Assembly (NCBI GenBank): GCA_023251805.1
Contig: JAHEYB010000003.1
Coordinates: 46,249 to 110,248 of the forward strand
Direction: 5' to 3'
DNA length: 64,000 bases
Source of the DNA: Bacteroidota bacterium
GTDB lineage: Bacteria > Bacteroidota > Bacteroidia > 2-12-FULL-35-15
The notes under the pieces were generated by a model. That model did not search any database, was not told where the DNA came from, and worked only from the letters and a program-made list of their open reading frames with translations. Of this stretch, positions 1 through 9,646 are shown in pieces. The position numbers and the translations under genes are program-made. How positions within the stretch are numbered: position 1 is the stretch's first letter; each line of letters opens with the position of its first letter.

Positions 1-2
1 AT

Positions 3-251
3 GAACAATTATATGCCAACTATAAATTATGGCCCGTTAATTACATTGCTTCTGATATTTCTAACAATACAAAAGATTTCAGCTCTTACTATACTTCCGA
101 AGAGAAAGAAAATTTCATCAATTACATCAAACAAAAAATAAGCAAACTAAAAGGTGACGAACAATCGCTGTACAACTTATTTATTAACCTATATGCAAAC
201 CCAGTTAAAGCAAAAAAATTATCGTCAGTACAAAAAATCATTTTAAATTAA
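3..251 (+). CDS. C-terminal end of a cut-off gene, unrecognised
   Basis: An open frame runs in from the left edge and stops with TAA at 249-251, giving 82 residues with no start codon inside that looks real. The peptide is hydrophilic and probably helical, with a YTSEEKENFINYIKQKI stretch. The phrase KLWPVNYIASDI recalls the C-terminal part of Bacteroidota lysophospholipid acyltransferase-like proteins, but this is only an impression and I do not assign a function. The next gene starts 7 bases downstream, so the two may be cotranscribed. The ORF track misses it because the start lies outside the window. Confidence 0.6.
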   Translation, partial: EQLYANYKLWPVNYIASDISNNTKDFSSYYTSEEKENFINYIKQKISKLKGDEQSLYNLFINLYANPVKAKKLSSVQKIILN

Positions 252-258
252 AAGAGTC

Positions 259-909
259 ATGAAGAAATTGTGTCTTTTAATCATTGCTCAAATCATACTC
301 ATTACTGGCTCATTTGCTCAAAAAACGTTTACAAGCGCTGATGTATTTACTGAAAAAAGCATCGTTTGGTTTGGTTTAGATTTTACGCATTGCAAATTTA
401 TTGGCCAACCTACTATTCATGGTAATTTTTACAAGTCGCCCGACTTTGTAGTGAAAAATTATTTTTATGATTGGAATATGATTCCCTTGAAAGAAGGAGA
501 AAAATACGACATAGGAAAGGCATTTGACAAAAATTATATTTATTTTGATATTGACACTGTTTTGGCAAGAGGAAAAAGATACAACAGTGATAGTTTAATT
601 GCATTTTCAAATGTTTACACGCTATCTGCATATAGCTTTCAAGAAATTATTCAATCCTACAAAGGGATTGCTACAGAAGGAATTGGGATTGTTTATCTTG
701 TTGAAAGTTATAATACAATCAACGAATTGGCAACATATTATTGTGTTGTATTTGACGTAGCAACCAAGAAAATATTATTGCAGGAAAAAATTACCGGGCG
801 ACCGCAAGGAGGGACTGTAAAAACATATTGGGCAGGCGCTTTTCATGAAGCACTAGAAAAAAATGGAAAAGTATATAAGAAATGGAAAAAGGGTGCAATG
901 ATTAAATAG
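259..909 (+). CDS. Secreted protein of unknown function
   Basis: 216 residues starting with a clear Sec signal peptide (a lysine, a hydrophobic run, then SFAQ at about residues 17-20). The mature part has many aromatic residues and alternating short strands (YFDIDTVLARGKRY) and ends in a basic KKWKKGAMIK tail. No cysteine pattern or known catalytic motif is visible and I do not recognise the family. It follows the cut-off gene by 7 bases and ends before a bidirectional terminator. Periplasmic or outer-membrane-associated location is inferred from the signal peptide alone. Confidence 0.75.
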   Translation: MKKLCLLIIAQIILITGSFAQKTFTSADVFTEKSIVWFGLDFTHCKFIGQPTIHGNFYKSPDFVVKNYFYDWNMIPLKEGEKYDIGKAFDKNYIYFDIDTVLARGKRYNSDSLIAFSNVYTLSAYSFQEIIQSYKGIATEGIGIVYLVESYNTINELATYYCVVFDVATKKILLQEKITGRPQGGTVKTYWAGAFHEALEKNGKVYKKWKKGAMIK

Positions 910-1001
910 TTGTTGGATATTCGTAGTTGGTTGTTGGATTTAAAACAAAATGTAGGTTGAGCATTCTTCTTTTCAGAAATTCAAATACAGAATAAATACA
1001 T

Positions 1002-1037
1002 AAAAAAGCGCTCCGTAATTAACGTTGCGCTTTTTTT
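1002..1037. terminator. Bidirectional terminator between convergent genes
   Basis: AAAAAAGCGC and GCGCTTTTTT flank a 15-base loop, giving a 10-bp stem with a T-run on either strand. It lies between the 259-909 gene (plus) and the T9SS gene (minus), which converge here. Confidence 0.75.
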
Positions 1038-1050
1038 ATGACTGTTTTTA

Positions 1051-1713
1051 TTATCTAGCAATGGCAAACTTCCCGTAGGAAATAGTATTACCATCCCGTG
1101 CAATAGTAAATGTATAAATGCCTGATGACAATCTAGAAACACTAATATCGTTTGTAATAGAGGAATGTTCCATCACCAGTTTACCAGTAATATCATAAAT
1201 CGCAATTGCAGCGTCATTTGAAAAATTGTTTTCCAAATGCAAAATATCATTACAAGGATTCGGGTAAACAGAAACGAAGGCCTCTGAAGCAGTTTCTGCT
1301 ATTTCTGTAGGTGTACAGGCTCCCGGAGGAAATGTGACAACCGAACACAATGTCATAGGTCCTGTGTAATTGAGGATAGTCGCTCCAATTTCGTAATTAA
1401 CTCCAAAGAACATAGTGTTTCCATGCGCATCAAATGTTCCACCACTTTTAATATATACCATTCCGTATGCTGCCGGACCCGCTTCGTAAATGCCCCCTGC
1501 CTCTATATGTATAAAACGAGTGCAGCACATTGCACTATCCATCAAATGACCTCCTGAGCACACAATTCCCATTGAATAAGAGGGGCCACTGGGCGGAAGG
1601 ACTAAACTACCTGATACTGTTAAATCGTAAGATGTTGCACCTGAAGTACATTGTGCATAAAAAGCGCTAGTAGAAAGGGAAACAGCAATGAATAGAGTAA
1701 GTATTCTTTTCAT
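1051..1713 (-). CDS. Secreted protein with T9SS type A sorting domain
   Basis: About 220 residues. The ORF track begins at 1779, but the ATG at 1713 is preferred because it opens a typical signal peptide (MKRILTLFIAVSLS, ending near FYAQ). The middle is rich in Gly, Ser, Cys and Tyr and looks like a short beta-rich surface domain (YIKSGGTFDAHG). The end holds the Por-type sorting domain: VYPNPCNDILHL, then ITGKLV, then LSSGIYTFTI and a final basic residue. Proteins of this kind are exported by Sec and then moved to the cell surface by the type IX system, which removes the C-terminal domain. The passenger function is unknown. Confidence 0.85.
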   Translation of the reverse strand: MKRILTLFIAVSLSTSAFYAQCTSGATSYDLTVSGSLVLPPSGPSYSMGIVCSGGHLMDSAMCCTRFIHIEAGGIYEAGPAAYGMVYIKSGGTFDAHGNTMFFGVNYEIGATILNYTGPMTLCSVVTFPPGACTPTEIAETASEAFVSVYPNPCNDILHLENNFSNDAAIAIYDITGKLVMEHSSITNDISVSRLSSGIYTFTIARDGNTISYGKFAIAR

Positions 1714-1878
1714 GTATTTGGTTTTTATGTGGTTAAAAATATCATAGCTATGAGGTTTATTTAGCTGAAATAGTTGCATGAACTATAATTTAGCATTAAA
1801 AAATTCCCCTTTTTTTCCTATTTTTACAGCTATCGTTATCGGAAATTAAAATTCAGTTATAACACTAGAAATTACAGT

Positions 1879-3924
1879 ATGAAATTAGAAAATTATGCTT
1901 CAGGCAATTGGATTTCCGGAGATGGAGAAGGACAAGCATTGTACAATGCAATTACCGGTGAGCAAATTACAACCGCAAGTAGTAAAGGTTTAGATTTTGC
2001 AGAAATGATGAACTATGCTCGAAAAGTGGGCGGACCGGCATTGAGAAAACTTACATTCCAAGAACGCGGTTTAATGTTAAAAGCATTGGCAATGCACTTG
2101 CAGGAAAAAAAAGAATCATTTTATAAAGTAAGTTGGGCAACAGGTGCTACTCGTAGCGATAGTTGGGTAGACATTGAAGGAGGAATTGGAAATTTATTTA
2201 CGTATGCAAGTTTACGAAGACAGTTTCCTAATGAAACATTTTGTTTGGATGGAGACACTGCAAAACTAAGTAAAAATGGCACTTTCATAGGACATCATAT
2301 TTGTGTTCCAAAAGAAGGTGTTGCCATTCATATAAACGCTTTTAACTTTCCTGTTTGGGGAATGTTAGAAAAAATTGCTGTCAATTTATTAGCTGGAGTT
2401 CCTGCAATTGTAAAACCTGCAACAGTTACATCCTTTTTAACAGAAGCTGTTGTAAAAGAAATTGCCGCTTCAAAAATTTTACCTGAAGGAGCATTGCAAT
2501 TGATATGTGGAAGTGCGAATGGAATTTTAGACCATGTTGAATCGCAAGACATAGTTACATTTACAGGTTCTGCAAGTACAGGAATGATGTTGAAAGCACA
2601 TCCTCGATTGATTCAAGAAGCTGTTCCATTTAATATGGAAGCCGATTCTTTGAATTGTTGTGTTTTAGGTGCTGATGCCGTTCCTGGAACTCCTGAGTTT
2701 GATATTTTTATCAAAGAAGTGCAACGCGAAATGACTACCAAAGCGGGACAAAAATGTACTGCTATCCGCAGAATAATTGTGCCTGAAAAATTAGTCGAAG
2801 ATGTTCAGATTGCCTTAGGAAAACGTTTGGCAACAACCATTATTGGCGACCCAAATGTAGAAGGAGTACGAATGGGTTCCTTGGCCGGAAAATCACAATT
2901 GAAAGAAGTTGCAGAAAAAGTGATGCAATTAGCCAAAACTCAAGAAATTGTTTTTGGTGACATGGAAAAATTTGAGGTAACAGGTGCCGATAAAAATAAG
3001 GGTGCTTTTATGTCACCTATCTTATTTATCAATAAAGATCCGTTCAAGTTTCAGGATTGCCACAATTTAGAAGCATTCGGTCCAGTTAGCACAATTATGC
3101 CTTACAAAACAATTGGAGATGCGATTGAATTGGCAAAAATGGGAAAAGGCTCATTGGTATGTTCAATAGTAACAGGTGATGATCAAATTGCAAAAGAATT
3201 TGTGATTGGAGCGGCATGTATGCATGGAAGAATTTTAGTGTTGAATGCAGATTGCGCCAAAGAAAGTACAGGACACGGTTCACCAATGCCATTGCTCACA
3301 CATGGTGGTCCCGGACGTGCAGGTGGAGGAGAAGAAATGGGCGGAAAACGAGGAGTATTTCATTATTTACAACGCACTGCCATTCAAGGTTCACCAACAA
3401 CATTAACAAACATAACCAACAATTATCAGTACGGTGGAAAATATATTTTAAACGATATACATCCATTCAAACGCTATTTTGAAGAATTGGTTATTGGTGA
3501 AACCCTACTTACTGCTAAACACAAAGTAACACTTGAAAATATTGAAGCGTTTGCTGAATTAAGTGGCGATAAATTTTATGCGCACATGGACGCTAATTCT
3601 TTAGAAGGAACCATTTTCACAGGAAGAGTTGCACACGGATATTATATTTTATCGAGAGCAGCAGGTTTATTTGTAGATGCTCCTAAAGGTCCGGTTTTAT
3701 TAAATTACGGAATTGATGAATGTCGATTTACAAAACCCGTTTATCCCGGTGCAGAAATTGGTGTTCGTTTTACTTGCAAAGAAAAAATTGACCAAGAAAA
3801 GAAATCGGAGGAGGACATCGCAAAAGGAATTGTAAAATGGATGGTGGATGTATATGATGAAACCGGTGAAACGGTTGCCATTGCAACCATTTTAACTATG
3901 GTAAAAAAGAAAAATCAAGACTAA
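1879..3924 (+). CDS. paaZ: PaaZ, bifunctional oxepin-CoA hydrolase / semialdehyde dehydrogenase
   Basis: 681 residues, the usual PaaZ length. The N-terminal ~510 residues form an aldehyde dehydrogenase with general base Glu254 (FNMEADSLN) and nucleophile Cys293 (AGQKCTAIRR). The C-terminal ~150 residues form a MaoC-like hotdog hydratase with catalytic Asp564 and His569 (SGDKFYAHMD). The spacing of these residues matches E. coli PaaZ (256, 295, 561, 566). The hydratase half opens the oxepin ring of the activated phenylacetyl-CoA epoxide and the dehydrogenase half oxidises the reactive aldehyde to 3-oxo-5,6-dehydrosuberyl-CoA. It lies about 46 kb from the main paa cluster at 50-60 kb. The next gene, a sensor, begins only 2 bases after its stop codon. 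Confidence 0.96.
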   Translation: MKLENYASGNWISGDGEGQALYNAITGEQITTASSKGLDFAEMMNYARKVGGPALRKLTFQERGLMLKALAMHLQEKKESFYKVSWATGATRSDSWVDIEGGIGNLFTYASLRRQFPNETFCLDGDTAKLSKNGTFIGHHICVPKEGVAIHINAFNFPVWGMLEKIAVNLLAGVPAIVKPATVTSFLTEAVVKEIAASKILPEGALQLICGSANGILDHVESQDIVTFTGSASTGMMLKAHPRLIQEAVPFNMEADSLNCCVLGADAVPGTPEFDIFIKEVQREMTTKAGQKCTAIRRIIVPEKLVEDVQIALGKRLATTIIGDPNVEGVRMGSLAGKSQLKEVAEKVMQLAKTQEIVFGDMEKFEVTGADKNKGAFMSPILFINKDPFKFQDCHNLEAFGPVSTIMPYKTIGDAIELAKMGKGSLVCSIVTGDDQIAKEFVIGAACMHGRILVLNADCAKESTGHGSPMPLLTHGGPGRAGGGEEMGGKRGVFHYLQRTAIQGSPTTLTNITNNYQYGGKYILNDIHPFKRYFEELVIGETLLTAKHKVTLENIEAFAELSGDKFYAHMDANSLEGTIFTGRVAHGYYILSRAAGLFVDAPKGPVLLNYGIDECRFTKPVYPGAEIGVRFTCKEKIDQEKKSEEDIAKGIVKWMVDVYDETGETVAIATILTMVKKKNQD

Positions 3925-3926
3925 AA

Positions 3927-5201
3927 TTGCTATCACTCGACCAAATATCAGAAAGCTTTCGGATTGAAATCGATAAAGTTCCAGACTCAATAGAAAAAGT
4001 AAAAATAATTATTGAGTTCACGAACAATTATTTTGATACGATTGGGCCAAGATGCCTGCCATTTTTAAATGAAGCATTAGCCCTTTCAAAAAAACTCAAC
4101 TACAAATCTGGGGAAGTACTTTGTTCATGCAACTTACTATTTTCAAGATACACTAGCAATGACGTATCCAACACTGAAGTAGAAATGAATCGAATAGATT
4201 TAATGCTGAATGAAATCAAGGATGAACCATTTGAATATTCTTACGCACTTAGTTTATTTGCATACTTGCATTGGTTTAGGGGGGAATTCGACAAAGCATT
4301 TGACAGAGCATTTGATGCGCTAAAATTGGTTCATCAACTTAAAGGATTTAAAGAATCGGGCTGGATTTATTATGCACTCGGAGTCTTTTATTTTGACATG
4401 AACGACTTACCGAATTCAAAAATTTATTATTCCAAAGCTGCAGATGCTTTTCGAGAAAACAACTACGACTATGGTGTTGCAAGAGCAATAAACGGAATTG
4501 CGTCCATTAAAATAAAACAAGCAAAAGCTTCAGAAGCAGTACCTCATTTAGAAGTTGCCATCCAAACCTATCGTTTAGGTAATTGTTATGCAGGTTTATC
4601 AAGAGCATTAAACGATTTGGCTTTAGTGCAAAAAGCAGAGAAAAATTATTCCGAAGCGATTAAACTTTTCAATGAAAGTCTAATAATCAGAAAAGAAACA
4701 AATAATATTCAAGGTTTGATTACCACTTTTACTGAACTTGGAGAAATCTATCAATCTTTGGATGATTCAAAAAATGCTTTGTACAATTTAACTGAAGGAA
4801 TTAAATTATCTGAATCAGTTGGTGCAAAATACAAAAGTATTCGTTTGCATAAACTTCTTTCTGACGCTTACAAAAAATTAGATAACATACAATTAGCTTT
4901 TGAGCATTTCGAAAAATTTCATGAGCTTAAATCGCTTGTATTAGGTGAAGAGTCGGCAAACAATATCCGAAAAATGCAAACCAAATTTGAAACTGAAAAA
5001 TCTGAAAAGGAAGCAGAAATAGAACGATTAAAAAATGTTGAACTAAAAAGTGCTTACGATTTAATATCTGAGCAAAAAATGGTACTAGAGGAAAAACAAA
5101 AAGAAATCCTTGATTCCATTCACTATGCCAAACGCATTCAAAGCTCACTCCTACCTACAGACACTTATATTGAAAAGTGTCTGAATAAATATAAAAAATG
5201 A
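3927..5201 (+). CDS. Split-sensor protein 1: cytoplasmic TPR protein with common tail, no output domain
   Basis: 424 residues from a TTG start two bases after the paaZ stop. No ATG exists between the upstream in-frame stop (3867) and this TTG. Unlike its neighbours it has no signal peptide and no membrane segment. Residues ~1-330 are helical TPR-like repeats (about 40 residues each). A coiled coil follows (KFETEKSEKEAEIERLK), then the shared tail EKQKEILDSIHYAKRIQSSL and LLPTDTYIEK, where the protein stops. In the fused proteins of this locus the same tail leads into a PP2C/SpoIIE phosphatase. Its stop overlaps the next start (ATGA), suggesting coupled translation. Signal and partner are unknown; a shorter product from a downstream ATG is possible. 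Confidence 0.8.
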   Translation: MLSLDQISESFRIEIDKVPDSIEKVKIIIEFTNNYFDTIGPRCLPFLNEALALSKKLNYKSGEVLCSCNLLFSRYTSNDVSNTEVEMNRIDLMLNEIKDEPFEYSYALSLFAYLHWFRGEFDKAFDRAFDALKLVHQLKGFKESGWIYYALGVFYFDMNDLPNSKIYYSKAADAFRENNYDYGVARAINGIASIKIKQAKASEAVPHLEVAIQTYRLGNCYAGLSRALNDLALVQKAEKNYSEAIKLFNESLIIRKETNNIQGLITTFTELGEIYQSLDDSKNALYNLTEGIKLSESVGAKYKSIRLHKLLSDAYKKLDNIQLAFEHFEKFHELKSLVLGEESANNIRKMQTKFETEKSEKEAEIERLKNVELKSAYDLISEQKMVLEEKQKEILDSIHYAKRIQSSLLPTDTYIEKCLNKYKK

Positions 5202-6700
5202 AAAAAAGTATTGCTTTCATACTGCTTTCATTATTTTTTCTTGACATTATAGCTCAAGAAAGTCCTATTGTTGATTCACTTAAAACAAGAATTAAAAAAT
5301 GTAAGACCGATAGCGCACGCTGCTATGAATTGGATGTATTAGCAAAAGAATATATGGATGTAACTCCCGATTCGGGCATCATTTATGCAAACAAATCTCT
5401 TTTCCTTGCAAAAAAAATAAAAAAATATCAATATCAAGTCGATGCCCTAGTTACTCTTGGAATTGTATACCGCGAAAGAGGTGAATACAATAGAGCCATC
5501 GACTCTCTTTTAATCGGGCTAGAAATTGCTAATAAAAATAAACTTGATAATTACTCTTATAAACGCTTATATACAACGCTAAATCTAGCTTATACCGAAC
5601 AAGGGAATTATACTGTTGGCATTGAATATGGATTTAAAGCAATGAAGATTATAGAACAGGAAGGCGACACACTTGCAATGGCCATGTCAAATAATAATAT
5701 TGCAAATACGTACTTTTTAATAAAACAATATCCCAAAGCAATGAAACATTATACCATTGCTTTAAATTATGCAACAGCTCTAAAAAATACATATGGACAA
5801 AGCTTACTAACTGGCAATATCGGAAGCGTTTATTATGAAATGGAAAAATTGGATAGCGCTAAAAAATATTTTGATGAATTTTTGAAACTAACAGAAGAAG
5901 TTGGTGATGTTCAGGGGCAAGGCTTGGCAATGGCCAATTTGGGAAGCTACTACCAAAAAATAAATCAAGGGAAAATTGCTATCGAATACCTTCAAAAAGC
6001 AGAAAAAATATTTGCTGAAATGAAAATGCAGCCGAATTTGGGCGATACATACTACAATTTAGCAACCTGTTATTTGTATCTGAAAGAATATAGAAAATCG
6101 GAATCATATGCGAAATTGTCCTTGGATATTGCCAACAAAATAGGAAGCTATCCTCACAAAGAACAAGCACATCTATCCTTAAAAAATGTATATGAAAAAT
6201 TAAACGATACCGACAAAGCCTATTACCATTACAAAGAATACATTGCAGCGAGAGATTCTATTTTCAACGAAAAAAATAAAAAAGACCAATTTAAAGCTGA
6301 GTTGGTTTATGAATACGATAAAAAAAAGTATGCTGATTCATTGAATCAAGCAGTTTTTGCAAAAATAAAAAATCAAGAATTAAGTATTGAAAAGGAAAAA
6401 ACTCAAACACAAAAAACATTCACTTATATCGCAATTGCAGCCAGCTGTCTATTGCTGATTGTTGCGCTTTATATTTTTATAAGCTACAAGAATAAGCAAA
6501 AGGCCAATAGAATCATTTCTGAACAGAAATATCAAGTGGAACTACAAAAAGAAGAAATAGAATTTCAGAAAACGGTATTGGAAACAAAAAATAAAGCAGT
6601 AACCGATTCTATTTATTATGCTAGTCGCATTCAAAAATCCTTGCTACCTACCGAAAAGTATATCGAAAGGAACTTATCCGAATTAAAAAAAGGTAAATAA
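5198..6700 (+). CDS. Split-sensor protein 2: secreted-side TPR, one membrane segment, common tail
   Basis: 500 residues. Signal peptide at 1-20 (ending DIIAQ), then about eight TPR-like units at ~40-360 (for example NIANTYFLIKQYPKAMKHY), a charged helix, one transmembrane segment at ~406-430 (YIAIAASCLLLIVALYIF), a cytoplasmic coiled coil, and the tail AVTDSIYYASRIQKSLLPTE with KYIERNLSELKKGK at the end. The layout puts the TPR domain in the periplasm and the tail in the cytoplasm. No phosphatase or kinase domain follows. The start overlaps the previous stop by ATGA. It is the most divergent tail of the set (AVTDS instead of EILDS). Confidence 0.85.
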   Translation: MKKSIAFILLSLFFLDIIAQESPIVDSLKTRIKKCKTDSARCYELDVLAKEYMDVTPDSGIIYANKSLFLAKKIKKYQYQVDALVTLGIVYRERGEYNRAIDSLLIGLEIANKNKLDNYSYKRLYTTLNLAYTEQGNYTVGIEYGFKAMKIIEQEGDTLAMAMSNNNIANTYFLIKQYPKAMKHYTIALNYATALKNTYGQSLLTGNIGSVYYEMEKLDSAKKYFDEFLKLTEEVGDVQGQGLAMANLGSYYQKINQGKIAIEYLQKAEKIFAEMKMQPNLGDTYYNLATCYLYLKEYRKSESYAKLSLDIANKIGSYPHKEQAHLSLKNVYEKLNDTDKAYYHYKEYIAARDSIFNEKNKKDQFKAELVYEYDKKKYADSLNQAVFAKIKNQELSIEKEKTQTQKTFTYIAIAASCLLLIVALYIFISYKNKQKANRIISEQKYQVELQKEEIEFQKTVLETKNKAVTDSIYYASRIQKSLLPTEKYIERNLSELKKGK

Positions 6701-6716
6701 ATATTTGTATCAAAAG

Positions 6717-8213
6717 ATGAAAAAAGTTTTATTATTCTGTTATTTGTTATGCACTCAGTTGCTGTTTGCACAAACAAATATTGGACTAGATACTATCAAC
6801 AGATATGATGCAGTGAAAAGTAAAACTGGAGTATGGCTGGAGGAGGTTGCGCTTGGAATGCGAATTGGAAAGTATGAATCAGGGAAAAGAACAGGCATAT
6901 GGGAAATGTATTCAAATACAGGGAGTTTAATCGGAACCGAAGCATTTATCAATGGAAAAAAAGTAAAAACAAAGGCACTAAAAGCAAAATATAGTGACAA
7001 ATCCTTTCAAAGAAAACTTGAGCTGGTAGATTCCATAACAATAGTTGCTTTGTTTAACAATCAAAAAGACATCCACCAAAAAATATCGGATATAAAACCT
7101 GTAGAAGGAGTAACAACAACAATCTATAGTATAAAACATGGTGTCGTTTCCAAAGAAGCTACATTTAATTCAGGAAATAGTACTGAACAAAAGTTCACAT
7201 TACAAAAAAACACCTACTCTTTAATTACATTTGAAAAACAAGGTTATATTTTGCAAAAAGTACTAATCGATTTCAAAAATATCGATGGATTTCCATCTTA
7301 TATATTACCATGGAAAAAAACAATACCAATAAGGCTAAACGAAAAAGTGAATACAGAGCTCTATTCTCTAAGTTCAATCTTAAATAAACCCAATCAAAAA
7401 TTAAATTTTTCTTTTTTTGATGGTCTTTACGGAGATGCCCGATATAGTTCTTATATCCAGTTTGTTGTAAATAACCTAAAAGCAACTACCAAGGATTCAC
7501 TAATTCAGTATACTGACAACAAGGTTAATCTCACCTTAATAAACGCAAAATCTTCGCTGATAGAAGCAAAATCATCATTAGAATCAAAAGAAAAACAAAT
7601 TAATCAATTAGAGGAAGATAATCTTGTGAAACAAAATGAATTGCTAAAAAAAGAAATGCTTTCACAAGCTAAACAGAAAGAAATTGAACTATTAAACAAG
7701 GATAAAGCATTGCAAAGTTTATACCTAATACAAAATCAGCAAGCGCTCAAGCAAAAGGAGCTGGAGGTTAATAAAAATGAGCAAGAATTAAAAATTGCTA
7801 ACCAGTCAAAAAAAATAAATGAAGAAGAACTGGCTAGAAAAAACTTGGAATTAGGTCATCAAATTGAACTTAAAAATCAGCAAGAAAAGGAATTGCTCCT
7901 TCAGACAAATTTGAAAAATAGTTTGCAAAAGGAAGCTAAGCAAGAGCAAATCATTAAATGGATATTTGGCGGCCTGGCGGTTTTGTTTATTTTGTTTGGA
8001 GCATTTTCATTTAATCGCTTTTTGATAACCAGAAAACAGAAAAAAATTATTGAGTTTAAAAGCATAGAAACAGAAGAACAAAAGGCGATTATTGAAGAGA
8101 AACAAAAAGAAATTTTAGCTAGTATTCACTATGCAAAGCGGATTCAACAATCCTTACTTCCTACTGAAAAGTATATTGAAAGAAATTTAAACGAATTAAA
8201 AAAGGAGAAATGA
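6717..8213 (+). CDS. Split-sensor protein 3: MORN-like and coiled-coil sensor with common tail
   Basis: 498 residues from the ATG at 6717; the track start at 6705 is a TTG ahead of a standard signal peptide (MKKVLLFCYLLCTQLLFAQ). This member has no TPR repeats. Residues ~25-90 resemble MORN/YwqK-type repeats (KRTGIWEMYSNTGSLIGTE). A beta-rich domain follows at ~100-270, then a long coiled coil at ~275-405 rich in Glu, Lys and Gln, a membrane segment at ~411-435 (GGLAVLFILFGAFSF), and the tail EKQKEILASIHYAKRIQQSL with LLPTEKYIERNLNELKKEK. Sharing the tail while having an unrelated sensing domain shows that the tail is the conserved module. Its stop overlaps the next start. Confidence 0.85.
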   Translation: MKKVLLFCYLLCTQLLFAQTNIGLDTINRYDAVKSKTGVWLEEVALGMRIGKYESGKRTGIWEMYSNTGSLIGTEAFINGKKVKTKALKAKYSDKSFQRKLELVDSITIVALFNNQKDIHQKISDIKPVEGVTTTIYSIKHGVVSKEATFNSGNSTEQKFTLQKNTYSLITFEKQGYILQKVLIDFKNIDGFPSYILPWKKTIPIRLNEKVNTELYSLSSILNKPNQKLNFSFFDGLYGDARYSSYIQFVVNNLKATTKDSLIQYTDNKVNLTLINAKSSLIEAKSSLESKEKQINQLEEDNLVKQNELLKKEMLSQAKQKEIELLNKDKALQSLYLIQNQQALKQKELEVNKNEQELKIANQSKKINEEELARKNLELGHQIELKNQQEKELLLQTNLKNSLQKEAKQEQIIKWIFGGLAVLFILFGAFSFNRFLITRKQKKIIEFKSIETEEQKAIIEEKQKEILASIHYAKRIQQSLLPTEKYIERNLNELKKEK

Positions 8214-9646
8214 AAAAAAATATTTTCTTTTCCATATTAATTGTTTTGTTGTCAAATATCACTTTTGCTCAAAAAAATAAGCGCGACTCCCTCCTTGCAG
8301 TTATTAAAATAACTTCTGTCGATACTAATAAAATAAAAATGCTCACAGCACTTTGTACTGAATATCGAATAAGTGGTGAAATGGACAAAGCTCTTCAATA
8401 CGGAAACGAAGGATTAAAATTAGCAGAAGAACTAAATTGGAAAAAAGGAGAGGCGGAAGCACTTACAAACATTGGTATTGTGCATTGGAGTACTGGAAAT
8501 TACGCCCAAGCATTAAAAAAGTATTTTGATGCATTAAAAATAGATGAAGAACTTGGCGATGAAATCAGAATTGCTACTTTATATGGAAACATCGGATTAG
8601 TGCATTGGAATCAAGGCGATTACCCGAAATCACTTACTTACTATTTTAAATCATTAAAAATAAATGAACGATTAAATAACAAGCAAGCCCAAGCAAAAAA
8701 TATAGCAAATATTGGTAACGTTTATTGGAACCAAGGTGATTTAGAGCAAGCGTTGAATTATTACTTTAAAGCTTTAAAAATTGCTGAAGAAATTGGTGAC
8801 AAAAATGGTGTATGTATCGATTTAGGAAATATCGGACTAGTATACTGGAACCAAGGAAATAATGAAGCTGCCCTAAATTACTATTTTAAAGCTTTAGCCT
8901 TGGCGGAACAATTGGATACTAAAAGTTTAATTTCTGCATGGAAAAGCAATATTGGAAATGCTTACAACTCAATGCATGAATACGATAAAGCTCTCCAGTA
9001 TTATTTTGAATCTTTAAAAACAGATGAAGAATTAGGTGACCAAGCTGGAGTTGCCACAACACTCGGAAATGTTGGCTTACTTTATTTTGACCAAAATAAA
9101 TTCCCCGAATCCAAGAAATACCTTTTAAAAGCATTGGACCTTTCCACTGCAATTGGAGCCATCTATATTCAAAAAGATCATCATCAAAGTCTAAGTAAAT
9201 TATTTGCTAAAACAAACAATTATGAATTAGCACTTATCCATTATAAAAAATACATCGCTGCCAACGACACACTGGTAAACGAAGAGAATGTAAAAAAAAC
9301 TGTGCAGTCACAAATGCAATACGAATTCGATAAGAAAGAATTACAAACCAAAGCTGAGCAGGATAAAAAAGACATACTTGATGATGAAGCCAAAAAGAAA
9401 CAACAAATTATTATTTATTTTATCACCTTCGGGCTGTTTTTGGTGCTCATTCTTGCCTCTGTTATTTTTAGAAGCCTTAAAATAAATCAACAAAAAAATA
9501 AAATTATTTCACAGCAAAAGAATGCGGTGGAAGAAAAACAAAAAGAAATATTGGACAGTATACTATATGCAAGAAGATTGCAAAACTCTTTACTACCCAC
9601 TGAAAAATACATTTCTCAAAGTTTCAATCGTTTAATAAACAGATGA
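8210..9646 (+). CDS. Split-sensor protein 4: periplasmic TPR, membrane segment, common tail
   Basis: 478 residues. Signal peptide at 1-20 (NITFAQ). About seven very regular 40-residue TPR units at ~60-320, each with a NIGLVYWNQGD-like and a YYFKALKIAEE-like helix, resembling kinesin-light-chain TPRs. A charged helix with SQMQYEFDKKE precedes the membrane segment at ~397-420 (FGLFLVLILASVIF). It ends with EKQKEILDSILYARRLQNSL and LLPTEKYISQSF, with no output domain. Both ends overlap neighbours by ATGA (8210-8213 and 9643-9646), so it is translationally coupled to the genes before and after. Confidence 0.88.
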   Translation: MKKNIFFSILIVLLSNITFAQKNKRDSLLAVIKITSVDTNKIKMLTALCTEYRISGEMDKALQYGNEGLKLAEELNWKKGEAEALTNIGIVHWSTGNYAQALKKYFDALKIDEELGDEIRIATLYGNIGLVHWNQGDYPKSLTYYFKSLKINERLNNKQAQAKNIANIGNVYWNQGDLEQALNYYFKALKIAEEIGDKNGVCIDLGNIGLVYWNQGNNEAALNYYFKALALAEQLDTKSLISAWKSNIGNAYNSMHEYDKALQYYFESLKTDEELGDQAGVATTLGNVGLLYFDQNKFPESKKYLLKALDLSTAIGAIYIQKDHHQSLSKLFAKTNNYELALIHYKKYIAANDTLVNEENVKKTVQSQMQYEFDKKELQTKAEQDKKDILDDEAKKKQQIIIYFITFGLFLVLILASVIFRSLKINQQKNKIISQQKNAVEEKQKEILDSILYARRLQNSLLPTEKYISQSFNRLINR

